Source: Sipunculus nudus
Taxonomy: Eukaryota; Annelida; Sipuncula; Golfingiida; Sipunculidae
NCBI GenBank assembly: GCA_026874595.1
Contig: CM049316.1
Coordinates: 25,691,839 to 25,755,838, forward strand
Direction of reading: 5' to 3'
Length of the DNA stretch: 64,000 nucleotides
Shown here: positions 37,101 to 47,436 of the stretch, piece after piece
How positions within the stretch are numbered: position 1 is the stretch's first letter
How the letters are laid out: the number at the start of each line of letters is the position of its first letter
Program-made: the position numbers and the translations under genes
The notes under the pieces: generated by a model
Databases searched by the model: none
Told to the model about the DNA's origin: nothing
What the model saw: the letters and a program-made list of their open reading frames with translations, nothing else

Positions 37101-40100
37101 ATTAGCTAAATATTCTGGTTTTCCCATTCAGGCACAATATGTATTACAGTACACTCTAAGTGATGCGCAGTACATGTTGGTTATGTCGTAGTTTTTTAAA
37201 ATGCCCGATTGATCACTAGAGATTACGTAATCTTGAACATTGATAATTATATCCCATAATATATTACGTTTTATACAACAAGTAAACAGTCACAGCATTT
37301 TATATATGTACAAAGAGATTAATATACTCTAAAACATTTCTTGCTGTCATAACCATATTTTTATCATCAAAACTGTTTTAATATTTATGGGCCCGCCGAG
37401 ACATTGCTGGACGAGGAGGGTGTCAGCAATATTTATGGCGACCTCAAAGTATGAAAAATATTTATATTTTAGTTGTCTTTATGTTTTGATGGTATGAAAA
37501 AGATACATCAAGCAGAGCAAATCTCACCAGCTCATACACTGAGTATGTAATAGCCGAGAGAGAGACAGAGAGAGAGGTACAGAGAATGATTAATTAAGTC
37601 ATATGTAAATAATATATACATAACTATTGAAGGATGGATGGATATATGAATGGATGAATTCAGAGAGAAGTATACTTATAAACCTAGCAAATATCAAACT
37701 ATACGATACAAATTTGCAGCAACTTTGATTCGTCGTGGGCGGGCCTAGCATGTCATGCAATTTCCTAACGTAAAACAGCCCAGACGAAGAGAAATCCGAT
37801 TTGGCAGAATTTTAAGTCGACATGCGAAACCGTTTCACCGCCGACATGACCGTTTTTGAAGTAAAATTAAAGTTAGATGCAGCTCAGGTGCACACCGAAT
37901 TGAAATGACAGAGGGAGAAAGATCACACGTATCCGAGCCTGGAAGCGATCCCTTTGGACAGCTGTTTAGGATGTTATCCACTCCCGAGTGGTTCCACTCA
38001 ACACAGAGCACTGTTTCTATAGCGACACTTGGGAACTGGTATCAGTCTGATATCGAACGCTCGTCACGTGGAGTCCGTAAGTGGTGCGAACATCTGGGGC
38101 CAAGGTAGGGTTAAATAAAATGTGCTGGGCCTAGCAATGGTCGAAAACTGTGTATCTGGCCAAGACAAGTAATTAACAGCAATTTGTAAATCCCAGTTAG
38201 TCTTGCATACTTATGTAAAACAGAAAAAAATAGGTGTGCCCTAACATGTAACAGATCAAAACATGCCACAGATATGCCCTGTGAAAAAAAAACTTCAGAT
38301 CACCCCTCATTTAACCCCCCCCCCCCCCCGTTCTCTACAATCGACTTCGGATTACCTCCGGGGGGTAGTCTTAACTTAATGTCAGGTTACCTTTGCTGGT
38401 TTAAAAAATACTTACGCCTTTAAGTAATGAGAGATAATTTTAATAATTCACAATAAGGAAAGGAGATTTTAAAAAATTGAATCCCTCCATGAAAAATAAA
38501 TATTATCCTAAAATTTTAATTATATTGTTAATTTTATGTATATTGAATCATTCATTTCACATTTCAGAAAAAAACCTGACACATTACACACAAACATACG
38601 ATATACAGAGATTTAACCTAATTTGTGAAGAAAGAAATTATAAGAACTTTAAGCAAATAGATATATAGAAACAGTTGTTTTAGGGGGTAAACTGAAACCG
38701 TAAGGGGTAATCTGTAATCGATTTAATTTTACCGGGGGATCATCTGAAATAGATTTCGGATGAACCCCCGGGGGAAATCTAAAGCGGGGGTAGTCTTAAA
38801 TCGCTACACCGGTGTTTTTACTATACGTGATAGATTGGGCCCTGTGATTTGCATGACTCAATGAAAACAGGTGATAAATCGTTCGTTTTATGTTGTATCC
38901 ACAAAGCAGGACTTTGTTTTAGAGGACTAGTCCGGGGATGGGTCCATGCCACAAATCTACTGTTTAAGCAGCTGACGCCCTTATTTGTATCTCCGGTAAG
39001 GCCGGAAAGGCGTTGTGGGGGCTGTTTTTCCTAAGCTCAAGGTTTTACCTATTGTATATATTGAACCAGCGAGATCTCAAGCGAGCCATAAAATGCCAGT
39101 CCAAGATATAGATTGAAAAAAGAGTTCACTAAACAGATGCATCAATTGAATTTTCCAATATAAATCTGTCTTTTTGTTTATCTCTGTCTGCAGCCTCTCT
39201 CTATGTCTTGAACGTCTTGTACGTCTGCCTTTCTGTTTGTCTTATATCTTATTGTCTCCGGCAAGAAGGTATGTGAAGGTGTGTTTGTCTCACAAAATAA
39301 CTCGCTAAATCATGAACGGAATTTCATGACATTTTCAGGGCAATTCTGGAATGGCTCAATGAAGAATCGAATATATTTTTGTGTGGACACGACACATGAT
39401 CTGCATTTAGGAACGTCATCAAGGAATATTCACAAATGTATACAGTCACTTATGCACAGATGAACCTGAGAATATGGGCCGAAAAAGTGAACGCAAATAC
39501 GGGTACCCGACATGAAAGATTGCCCACATGGCGGAGGCCTGCGTTCCTTTTTACAATGTTTTGCATCTCCTTCAGTCAAGAAGCTAACAAGAATATCAAT
39601 CCATGTAACCGACATTATATTATCACTTGGCAAAAAAACTATACTAGCTATGTAAGCATGATTATGTTAGCGAATTATACGATAAAGTAAGCCTTGAAGA
39701 TGCAAAGTTCAAACGCAAATCATCTAAAAAATAGAAGTAGTCTTTTAATATATCAGGGTATATATATCTTCTATATAATTAATATGGAGCTGGTTTTTTC
39801 TAGACCACGGTTTACCTGCTTCTGTTCTGATTTGACTCTCCATATTCGGCAGACGTTTCGGTGTTAATAATTTTAATATTTCCCAATTAGGTGCTACTAT
39901 TTCTTTTGTGCTGCAAGGTCCTGAACGCCTGTGACGCTTTTTCAGGAGGCGCCTCGGGAATTTTCACTGGCCTGTTAAGACGGTGGCCAGAGCGTATATC
40001 CTGCCCAAAAGGCATTTCCATGCAATACGCGGCCACGCGGGTCCACTATAATCCCCATTTATCCATCTTATCCATTGTTACGGCTTGAAAGGTATTTTCT

Positions 40101-42641
40101 CTCTCAAAAGGAAGTAAAAGTTTTTTTTATCCAAAGACAACGTGACTCCGCTTTCAATGCAAGGGCTTTTCAGTTTGGTCAACACTGGGCACTGAGTCCA
40201 GTGATGTGACTACCGTTTGACATTTTCTTATGGCTTACAGATTTTTATAGATTCAAAAATGTCTTTCCATGTTAAGCATGGTTTTAAAAAATTCGGCCAA
40301 GTCATGTATATATGAATTTTTTTTTTTCAACAACTTAATTATCATTGGGGTTGGGGGGGGGTGGGGGGGGGGGTGGGGGGGGGGGGTCACATATATTTGT
40401 TCAGATTCGTTGTCTGTAGGAACGATGAAACATAAAAAAAGATCACCAGTACATCTTTAAATTGATATCAAACTACAATCTGTAGTCAGGGCGTACATAC
40501 CTCCACCAGAATCCCCTTTTATTATCAGTCATATATCCACGTGTATGCGTGTCATGTGTGAACACTTTCATGCTTCAGTAACACGAGTTCACCTTGCAAG
40601 TGGCAAAACAAATATATACGAATGGGTGGCTTCCACACGGAGACAAAGGAATGGTTCTTTGTCATAATGGTTTATAAGAAAATATATATCGTGGTGATTC
40701 TTATTATCCCAAAATTGAAATGGACTATTGATATTTCATTACCCTAACCTTCTACAAATAATTAGCAAACTATTTTGCGCCAGTCACGCTTTTTCAGGAG
40801 GCGACCTGTAATACCCACTGAACCCCGTTTCAATTATATCGCATGTTAAGGAATTTTACTCTGTCAAAAGGAAGTAAAGATTTTAAATTCAAGCGCGGAA
40901 CACATGTCCACATGGATCTTTTTAAAGGGAACACTTTTCCGTTGAGCGGACACTAATAGATGAGACCCTTCATATGATCAACGTTTTATAGGTTTATAGG
41001 TATGTTGATTTTTATACATTCAGAAGTATCTATCATGTAACCATTATTTTTATAGTTCTGCCGATTTATGGGTTGTTTGAAAAAAAGTTTTTTTTTTTTC
41101 AAAATGAAGCCCGGGGGGGGGGGGGGGTGCACACACTTCAAATGGTCCTCAATATTTTGGGGACTTTGAAACTCCCGCCAATCTACTAATCAGTCGTTCG
41201 TTCATACGTGCACGTTTCATGTAAACTTTGTCATAGTTCAGAAACAACGGTTCGCCAGGCAAGTGGCGGAACAACTGCATACGAATGGGCGGCTTCTACT
41301 CGGGGACAAAGGAAAAGCCCCTTATAATTATTCTTTTGTGGAATTGTGATTATGGCACTCAAGAAAAAAATATATTATTGTGATTCCGGTAACCTGGATA
41401 AATGTAATGGATTAAGGATGAAGTTTTTACTCTAACCCTCTACAATGTTTCAGCAAAATCTGTATATAAGGTTTGGCGTTAGTTTGCTGAAAGACAATGC
41501 AACGAACCAAGGCTGAAGTTGTTTCTTTGCTAAATGCTTTCATCGAAATATATCAACCTGCTTTCTTTTTATCTGGGATAGTTGTCAATTTTGCATCAGA
41601 CATACTTATTCCATGACAATTTACAGTACTTAAACCAAAAATTTAATACTGTTGGAATATATTTGTTTTGGCCCATCTTTTTCACATTGGCAGCTTTACG
41701 TTTCGCGTACAAGAAAATTCAACCACGTGCATGTGTATAAAAATAATGCATGCGTCTGTTAACAGGCCTTAGACTATACCCCAAACTGACTACACTGAAT
41801 AAACATCGTGTTTCACGATGTCGCCTGAGTCTCAACTAATACAAAGCTTCCTCATATAATTTCCCGGTAGAATGCTTCTGTATACAATCGTTATATTTAC
41901 GAGATTTACCAGGCAATGAAGCTGTCGGACCTATGTTGTTTATCGGAAAAAAAAACTTCTCACTTAACAATTCGTACACCTTGTATATGCCTCACGTTTC
42001 TTTGCAAAATTAATTTTTTGGTGTGATTTCTGGAATAGAATAATTTTTCTTTCTATTTTGAATTTTTTGGGGGAGGGTGTTCCTGGAGAATTCTAGCAGA
42101 AGTAATATTTATATCATATAAGTGAAACACATGACAAAAGTTCCTGCAAAAACCTAGGATTAAAATATGCGTCGTTTAGTTTCTATCAACTCATTACAAA
42201 AATGTGCAACAGATAGAGCCGTGGATTTTTCACGGGTGCAGCTAGTTCTAATTGGTTAAGAACCCGTTGTAACCGTTATTAGACTCACTCACATAGGCAC
42301 ATATATGCCAGGATTTCCACTGACTCTTATCTTCCGTATGTTTTCCTAAGAATATTGTCTCCTATATTTTCCCTATACCAAATACATTAAGTATGTCTGA
42401 TATAAATGTTATTACCCATACTGAATAGTAATTTAACATAGACTGATGTAATGGAAAACATTAAGCTAGCGTTGTCAAGCTGTACGTGTGTTTTAGCCAT
42501 ACAAATGCAACCATTAAACTATTAAGCAGACCGTTAAATGCTGCTTTCAGTACTGATTTTGGTCTAGTTAACCAAGGAATACTTGTTTTTGCAATGTAAA
42601 CTGTTATATTTTCCTATATTTCGGGAGTTCCTATGAACACT

Positions 42642-42694
<53 letters not shown>

Positions 42695-43679
42695 AAATAT
42701 ATATAATAAATAATTGTTTTATATCATCATGGGCTTGGTGAGAGCCACGCTTTGCTACTGAGTACGGTTTTAGTGTATATGGTCATTACTTACCTCCGAA
42801 TAAAGGAAAAGACTTCCAACCAAAGTTATCTGCAGGATCCCTGCACTTGCTGCTTTTACAGGCTGAAACACAAAGAATTTAAATTGTCACAAGAAGATCG
42901 AAACGATGTTGGGTAAACTGTGAGGGTTTCCTGTCGCGCTGATTATGACAATATTATACAAGGCTGAATGTCGAATCATCAGTGATCTCGGTTACATTGT
43001 TTGTGAACTAGGAGATAACAGTCTGAGTTGAAATCTTGTTTCGTAATGGAGCGGGCCCATCTTCACTGTACGCAAATTGTTTCGACATTTAAAGGAGTAT
43101 TTACAGTTTAAATGCCAAGAACATATGTAACTCTAAAATTATCATTGCAAATCATACATATATATTAACAGCCTATCAGTAAGTTTCTAAATAACCCCTG
43201 AATTACTCAGGGTTCTGAATATGTGTCACTGGATTTACCCTATATGACAATCCATAATGAGCTATATCTGTTTGTATCAACTATAATTTACTGGTACTTA
43301 TATAATTATATATACACACATACATATACATATTTACACACATAGGGAGTTATGGCCAACCTACCTTCCGGTCTCTAAATACATGGACAAGGATAATGAA
43401 GATGACTGGCATTGCCATGGCAACGCACGTGATAGACAACAAGAGGAAGCGGACGTATACGATAGCGTTTGTTTCCGGTGCATGTAACAGTTCCTGTGCG
43501 AGAACACGACCGTCGTGAGCCTGGGAGCCGGTCAGATTCCCGCTGCAGTTGTGTGACGGTTGGGTGACGTTAAAGGTCGAATGCAGCGTCATGTTAAACC
43601 TTGCTTGTTGCGTCACATCCTGCTTACAGCACCAGCACACCTCACTTCCGGTCGTGTTAGTTTCCACCATGTTGCTGAT
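25008..43679 (-). CDS. Class C GPCR, GPR158/GPR179-like (mGlyR family), eight exons
   Basis: Eight minus-strand exons (43679-43365, 42862-42794, 31797-31688, 31126-30924, 29106-28968, 28175-28073, 26528-26307, 25535-25008) have AG/GT borders and phases that join without a stop, giving about 560 residues. The product has a short N-terminal segment with five N-glycosylation sequons, seven membrane helices, and a cytoplasmic tail with a heptad-like helix. Diagnostic class C features are [19 protein letters not shown] (helix 2), a Cys before helix 3, GFCLVY...LLLKTWR at the end of helix 3, a partner Cys in loop 2, [19 protein letters not shown] (helix 5 and loop 3), and [16 protein letters not shown] (helix 7). 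This pattern fits the orphan GPR158/GPR179 group better than mGluR or GABA-B receptors. Vertebrate members have a large extracellular Cache domain; no such exon is visible up to 45.5 kb. The ATG at 43670 sits in a strong context (AACATGG), so a short receptor is possible; otherwise upstream exons lie beyond. Confidence 0.82.
26307..26528 (-). CDS. GPR158-like gene exon: end of helix 7 and proximal C-tail
   Basis: Acceptor GTTTTTCAG and donor GTAAAT. Encodes [14 protein letters not shown] (juxtamembrane basic stretch with cysteines) and a hydrophilic tail. 74 codons, phase 0 at both ends. Confidence 0.8.
28073..28175 (-). CDS. GPR158-like gene exon: helices 6-7
   Basis: Acceptor GATTTTTTCAG and donor GTAGGT. 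Encodes [20 protein letters not shown] followed by [14 protein letters not shown]. It restores phase 0. Confidence 0.8.
28270..28615. repeat. Dispersed repeat family D, copy 2
   Basis: Diverged match to 6230-6600 in the same orientation (ATAACTGGGCGATAAT, CAAGGTCAAAAAT, AAGAAGAAGA tract, TTGCACTTTGGGAG). It lies in an intron of the GPR158-like gene. The 73-residue open frame 28393-28614 arises from this repeat. Confidence 0.45.
28968..29106 (-). CDS. GPR158-like gene exon: helix 5, intracellular loop 3, start of helix 6
   Basis: Acceptor with a long T-run and TTCAG; donor GTATGC. Encodes [20 protein letters not shown], then [20 protein letters not shown]. Ends within an Arg codon (AG/A). Confidence 0.83.
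29455..29777. repeat. hAT-like fragment with GAGTCCGAGTCC repeats and a 98-bp tandem duplication
   Basis: Begins AGTGATGTAGTCGAGTCC and carries at least ten GAGTCC words to about 29590. Then a ~98-bp unit is duplicated nearly perfectly (first copy from 29596, second from 29694, sharing CTTATTGAAAGAAATTTATA). Subterminal repeats with a CAGTG-type start suggest a non-autonomous hAT element; I could not find its other end or target duplication. Confidence 0.5.
30924..31126 (-). CDS. GPR158-like gene exon: intracellular loop 2, helix 4, extracellular loop 2
   Basis: Acceptor ATTCTTTCAG and donor GTAAGT. It encodes the basic loop ([14 protein letters not shown]), helix 4 ([20 protein letters not shown]) and loop 2 with the conserved Cys in [10 protein letters not shown]. 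The last base starts a Cys codon completed in the next exon. Confidence 0.85.
31688..31797 (-). CDS. GPR158-like gene exon: loop 1 and helix 3
   Basis: Acceptor TTTGACAG and donor GTCAGT. It encodes [18 protein letters not shown] and the helix-3 end with [14 protein letters not shown], splitting the following Arg codon (AG/G). Confidence 0.85.
33602..33773. repeat. 86-bp near-perfect tandem duplication
   Basis: Two copies of a unit starting AAGATATACAAGAGTTTAAA (33602 and 33688), differing at only a few positions. It lies just left of the SINE at 33803. Confidence 0.9.
33803..33983 (-). mobile_element. tRNA-derived SINE, copy 1
   Basis: Read on the minus strand, it starts GGGGCCCGGATAGTCGAG (A-box-like TAGTCGAGTAAT). 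It then has a perfect B-box, GGTTCGATCCC, at 33931-33921 followed by CCGGC, and a unique body ending GCCATGAGAGTGCCTC. Two further copies share this order (55119-55306 and 60951-61105). The A/B-box spacing fits a tRNA-derived polymerase III promoter. Confidence 0.75.
34078..34155. repeat. (TA)n microsatellite
   Basis: About 75 bp of nearly pure TA. Confidence 0.95.
39265..39575. repeat. Dispersed repeat family F, copy 3
   Basis: The best-preserved copy: TCATGAACGGAATTTCATGA, ATTTTCAGGGCAATTCTGGA, GGAATATTCACAAATGTATA, GAATATGGGCCGAAAAAGTG and CACATGGCGGAGGCCTGCG. Lies in the 11-kb intron of the GPR158-like gene. Confidence 0.6.
39930..41460. repeat. ~850-bp tandem duplication with poly-G tracts
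   Basis: Unit 1 starts near 39931 and unit 2 near 40783. Shared ordered blocks are ACGCTTTTTCAGGAGGCG, CAAAAGGAAGTAAA, TTTTTATA(G/C)ATTCA, a T-run then a poly-G tract (40349-40386 and 41111-41127), then GGCAAGTGGC-like, TACGAATGGG(T/C)GGCTTC and GGGACAAAGGAA. The second unit is shorter and both have diverged. Confidence 0.75.
40349..40386 (+). other. Strong G-quadruplex candidate
   Basis: Thirty-eight bases containing only G with a few T spacers, including four runs of four or more G. It lies in the template of an intron of the minus-strand receptor gene, so the transcript would carry the C-rich strand. Confidence 0.7.
42640..42691. repeat. (TA)n microsatellite
   Basis: TA run next to the helix-2 exon of the GPR158-like gene. 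Confidence 0.95.
42794..42862 (-). CDS. GPR158-like gene exon: helix 2
   Basis: Acceptor TGTTTCAG and donor GTAAGT. 23 codons, phase 0 at both ends, encoding [20 protein letters not shown] and YSE. An 11-kb intron follows. Confidence 0.85.
43365..43679 (-). CDS. GPR158-like gene exon: N-terminal segment and helix 1
   Basis: Preceded by TAATTTTCAG and followed by GTAGGT. It encodes a Cys-containing extracellular part (CWCCKQ) with sequons NTT, NMT, NVT, NCS and NLT, then helix 1 ([18 protein letters not shown] and onward) ending FRDRK. Phase 0 at both ends. Internal ATG at 43670-43668. Confidence 0.8.
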
Positions 43680-45500
43680 CTGAAAATTAGGAATATATTC
43701 ATGGTTCTTAATATAATCATGAATATTTAGAAAAAATATATTAATTAAAAGTCCTTTTATTTTTTATTAAAAGCCTACAGTGAGCAAAGGTATTATTCCG
43801 CTTAACAAAGTTTTCTTTTCTTTTAAGGTTCGTCATGTTTATTTCCATTCATGTTATTGTACACAAAGAAGAGTACACCCCAATGATAATCAACAAGATG
43901 ACAATACTAAACGGCCATGGGGAATATGTCCTAATGCCCTAATTCTCTTGTCACCCTGACGGAAATGACAACAAGCAAATTCGTGGAATTTATGTCCTCC
44001 GCATCCGCCCCTTTTTGTCCCCCTTCATGCTTGCCTTCTGAATATGTTTTAGTTTTAATTTTTCCTTTAAGATGTCTCTATATGTCATAAATTGTTATGT
44101 GAATTGGGTACAAAAAAAGAAATTTTTTTGTTGTTGTGGACCTGTGATAATAAATTTTCAGACAGGCACGCAAAAACCAATCCCAACCAAGGTATGCATG
44201 AGGGCAATCACTGGCCCAAACTTGAATGAAATCGGATAATATTTAGGAATGTTATCAAACGGAAACTAAAACCTGAAGGACGGACAGACAGAGGGACAGA
44301 CAGACAAACCCGAATCAATGCCCCCGTTCAGCGGAAGCGGAGACAAATATGTTATAAGAAGGAAGAACCCATTCATAATTTGACCACGCATATCAAATAT
44401 GTCCTTGCTTATCGAAGTAAGTTATGTAAATTTGCTCTTTCTAGAATTTTTTATTATATTTAAACTTAACAAATGCGGGGCTGTCTGATAAAAAGAATTT
44501 GAAAAATCCACATCAATTTTGCTGAGCCGCTAATGCTGACCAAGGGTTTATAAAATAAAAAGTATCTTAAATATATGGCAAGAAGCCAAAGATGAATACA
44601 CACTCAAGAACATCCGATTTGTCAAATAAATTGAAAATAGTTCAAACCGTTGTGAAATATAAACTAGATAATCAGTTCAAGCTCTTGATTGAAATATTAG
44701 ACCGCCACATCCAAATGCAACGTTCTGGGAAATGACTGAAAATAAAATCTTTCAGACAACTGTCTCTAAAAAGGAATTGGATTGAATATATTTATGGTTT
44801 CTAATATTTTTTTTAAAGAAAATAACTAGAATGTCTTTATTTTTAGTTGCAAGCCTACAGTGAAGCAAAGGAATAACTGAAAAATTTAATATTTCAGAAA
44901 ATTGTCTCTAAAACGCAGTTGGACACAGGTTAGTGAAACAAAGTATACATAATGATACAAAGCAAACTAAATAATTAACTAGTAAAAATAATATTCAAAA
45001 TGTTATAGTGTGTCCTTTCAATGTAACAAATATAATGTCTACATAAATAATATAACCGGTACTGATCCGTATTCTTCCCATGCTCAGCAGATGGTAAATG
45101 TCAGGCTGCAAAAGGTCATTCAAGGTTATGAAATCACAGATCCTATACCATTTGGTTATGTTGATGAATTTTCATTTTCTTTATAAGCTTGTCCTATATC
45201 TAGATGATTTTATTGTATGACATTTCATCAAAGGTCAGCAATATTCTCTCGAAATGTACGTTTATAATCTATTCATCTGTGTTATACATATTCCGCTATC
45301 TTTATGTCTGTGTCCCCTAGGAACCTATATGTTTTACGTAGCCAATGACTGACGGTTTTAAATGCATGATACTTTCACTTTACACAGGATTTTTTTTGTG
45401 ATTCATTACATTAGATGTATAACGGTGGGAATGAAAAGCACCGAAAGTTTCGTATACATCGTCGGGAATCTAGCTCAAGTCATTTCGATTTTGCGTTGGA
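43680..45500. other. Upstream of the first visible GPR158-like exon; no exon found
   Basis: AT-rich, with no minus-strand frame of useful length. At about 44140-44350 it holds repeat-like text with a GGACGGACAGACAG run followed by ATGCCCCCGTTCAGCGGAAG. I see no signal-peptide or Cache-domain exon. Confidence 0.5.
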
Positions 45501-45502
45501 TA

Positions 45503-45965
45503 CACTCTAAAAACTGAGGACATGTTTTATGTTTCAACATGAAACATCATTTTGTCCCGTTTTTTGAAACATGTGTTGGTGTTGTAAGATGTTTCAAGGA
45601 AGGGTCAAGTTTCAAATATTCATAAAACATGTTTCAAACCAAACCATGTCTCAAGAGCTTGATTTCAATTTATGAGACATGTTTTGGATACACATGTTTA
45701 GACTTGAAACATGCTTAATTTAAAACATGTCATAAGATATGTTTCAAATTAGGTGGAACATGTTATGATATTTAAACATGTTTGAGGCAACATGTTTTGA
45801 ATGACGTTTCAACTTGAAATATCAAAATTTTGAAACATCTTCTGAGACATCATTTGTCCCGTTTTTTGAAACACGTCAACCGCACATGATGTTTCAACGT
45901 ATGTACGTTTTATAACGCAAAAGACATGTCCTCATATGAAACATGCATCCAGAAGATTTGTAGAC
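45503..45965. repeat. Left subterminal repeat block (CATGTTTC/GAAACATG)
   Basis: More than a dozen variants of AAACATGTTTCAA, ATGTTTCAA and GAAACAT in both orientations within 460 bp. TTTTGTCCCGTTTTTTGAAA occurs almost identically twice (about 45551 and 45852), and GAGGACATG near the left edge is mirrored by CATGTCCTC at about 45927, so this block alone could fold as a palindromic unit. Confidence 0.75.
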
Positions 45966-47292
45966 ACCTTTTTTAAGTAACAGAACTTAAATTGGGTTCA
46001 GTGATGGGAATATTCCACATTTCAATCTTACTGAAAATAGAAAAAAAAATATGCACACTTTTTCCATGAAAAATATACTTTTTAATACATGTATTCAAAA
46101 TTAAAACTATAATAATTACAAATCATATTCATTTTTATAGTGCACAAACTTGTGCTTAGATTAGGTATGGAATAGTTCAATTATATGAATACCAGAAATA
46201 ATCAGAAGGCATCAATCAGATGCCGAGACAGTTATGAACAGTTTGAAATAAGCAAAGAACACTCTGAATGGTCCATACTGAACAATTACTGGTACATCCA
46301 ATTTAAATGAAACAAACTGTTATGTTTTCTTTTATTTCAGTTTTATTTGGGAATTATAAACATCCGGTAATTACGTAACTAAGGTTATAAATAAACACCT
46401 CTTGAAACCTAACATGGCTGTTATTTTTGTTTTACTGAAAAGGACAAAAATATGAATAAAATTTAAAAATGAATGACAGCATACCATTGTCATCTTAATT
46501 TTAAACGTATAATCTTTTCAAAATAAAAGTGTATTTTTTTTTTAATGAAAAAGCATTCTACTCCTCATTCTGAGAGCTATACAAATGATCAACATGAAAT
46601 ACTGGTAATTTGACCTAAACCTGAATCTATGAATTCTAAATGCCCCTTCTTGTGATAATGTAATGCTAAATCTTAGGCTATGTTTACCCAGTCCTGCTGA
46701 AACATAGTAAGACATCCGCTTCTAGCTTAAATGTAAAAATAATATTAGCTGGTTAACAATCATCTCAAACGAACAGAAGCAACCAACCAATATAAGTTCC
46801 CTAATGTAACAACATCACAACTGTTTCATACACTCCACTCTGATACAGCAAAGTATTCATTGTTACATTCAACTAGCGGCCCATGGGCCATGACACTCAG
46901 CTTAATTCATATATATATAAACAACAAAAGACAAAATTTAGTATCAGGGATACTCACATAGAATGACTGGCAAAAAAAAACTGGCTTGTATTATCAAATC
47001 ATTCCGTCTTTCTACAAATGAATAAGGTTAAAATTTACTAGTTTAGTTCTAAAGAGGTTTGGTTTATGATAGGGGTAGTGGCTTACTGAATTAACAAACA
47101 CTTATTAAGTATTACCAGATTACATGCCCGCTTGTAGCCACCATTGAAAGAAACAGAGCAAAAGTAAACACCAACGTTTGTAGCTTTTCAATGTGCCAGC
47201 AGGTCTGATCCTGTTAACAAACCCATAAAATCCAATGTCTAGTGTGAGCAGCAAAAGTCTTGAACAGTAATAAAGTCTTTCTGAGTAATTTT
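45966..47292. other. Interior of the element downstream of the last SAM-gene exon found
   Basis: AT-rich sequence with no minus- or plus-strand frame resembling a transposase. It may be 3' UTR or remaining introns of the SAM gene. Confidence 0.4.
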
Positions 47293-47436
47293 CTACAGAA
47301 TAAACCTTATTTGTAAAGAGCCCCTATAAACTGCTTGAATGATGGATGTGCTCTTGTCTTTCTCTGGAACCTTCACAAAAACAGCGAATGGTTCAGCCTC
47401 CTCTGATGTCTTGAAGGAAGAATCTGTGATATCTTC
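47293..47436 (-). CDS. Possible last exon of the SAM-domain gene
   Basis: The acceptor is CACTTCTTTTCAG. The 47-codon frame has PFAVFVKVPEKDKSTSIIQA and ends FIL-stop; an alternative donor AAG/GTTTAT lies 12 bases before the stop. No family recognised. Its phase does not fit exon 2, so the link is by position and strand only. Confidence 0.4.
   Translation of the reverse strand, partial: EDITDSSFKTSEEAEPFAVFVKVPEKDKSTSIIQAVYRGSLQIRFIL

Larger units (their letters stand above)
31798..42793 (-). other. 11-kb intron of the GPR158-like gene
   Basis: Runs from donor GTAAGT at 42793 to acceptor CAG at 31798 on the minus strand. Contents by position: an unassigned GC-richer patch at 33090-33440, an 86-bp tandem duplication (33602-33773), a tRNA-SINE (33803-33983), a (TA)n run (34078-34155), a C-run at about 38317, dispersed repeat F (39265-39575), and the 39930-41460 duplication. 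No further exon was recognised. Confidence 0.7.

Noticed and set aside
37905-38108. 67-residue open frame followed by AAG/GTAGGG, possible first exon
   Set aside because: It reads against the receptor gene that contains it, has no recognisable protein and no partner exon.
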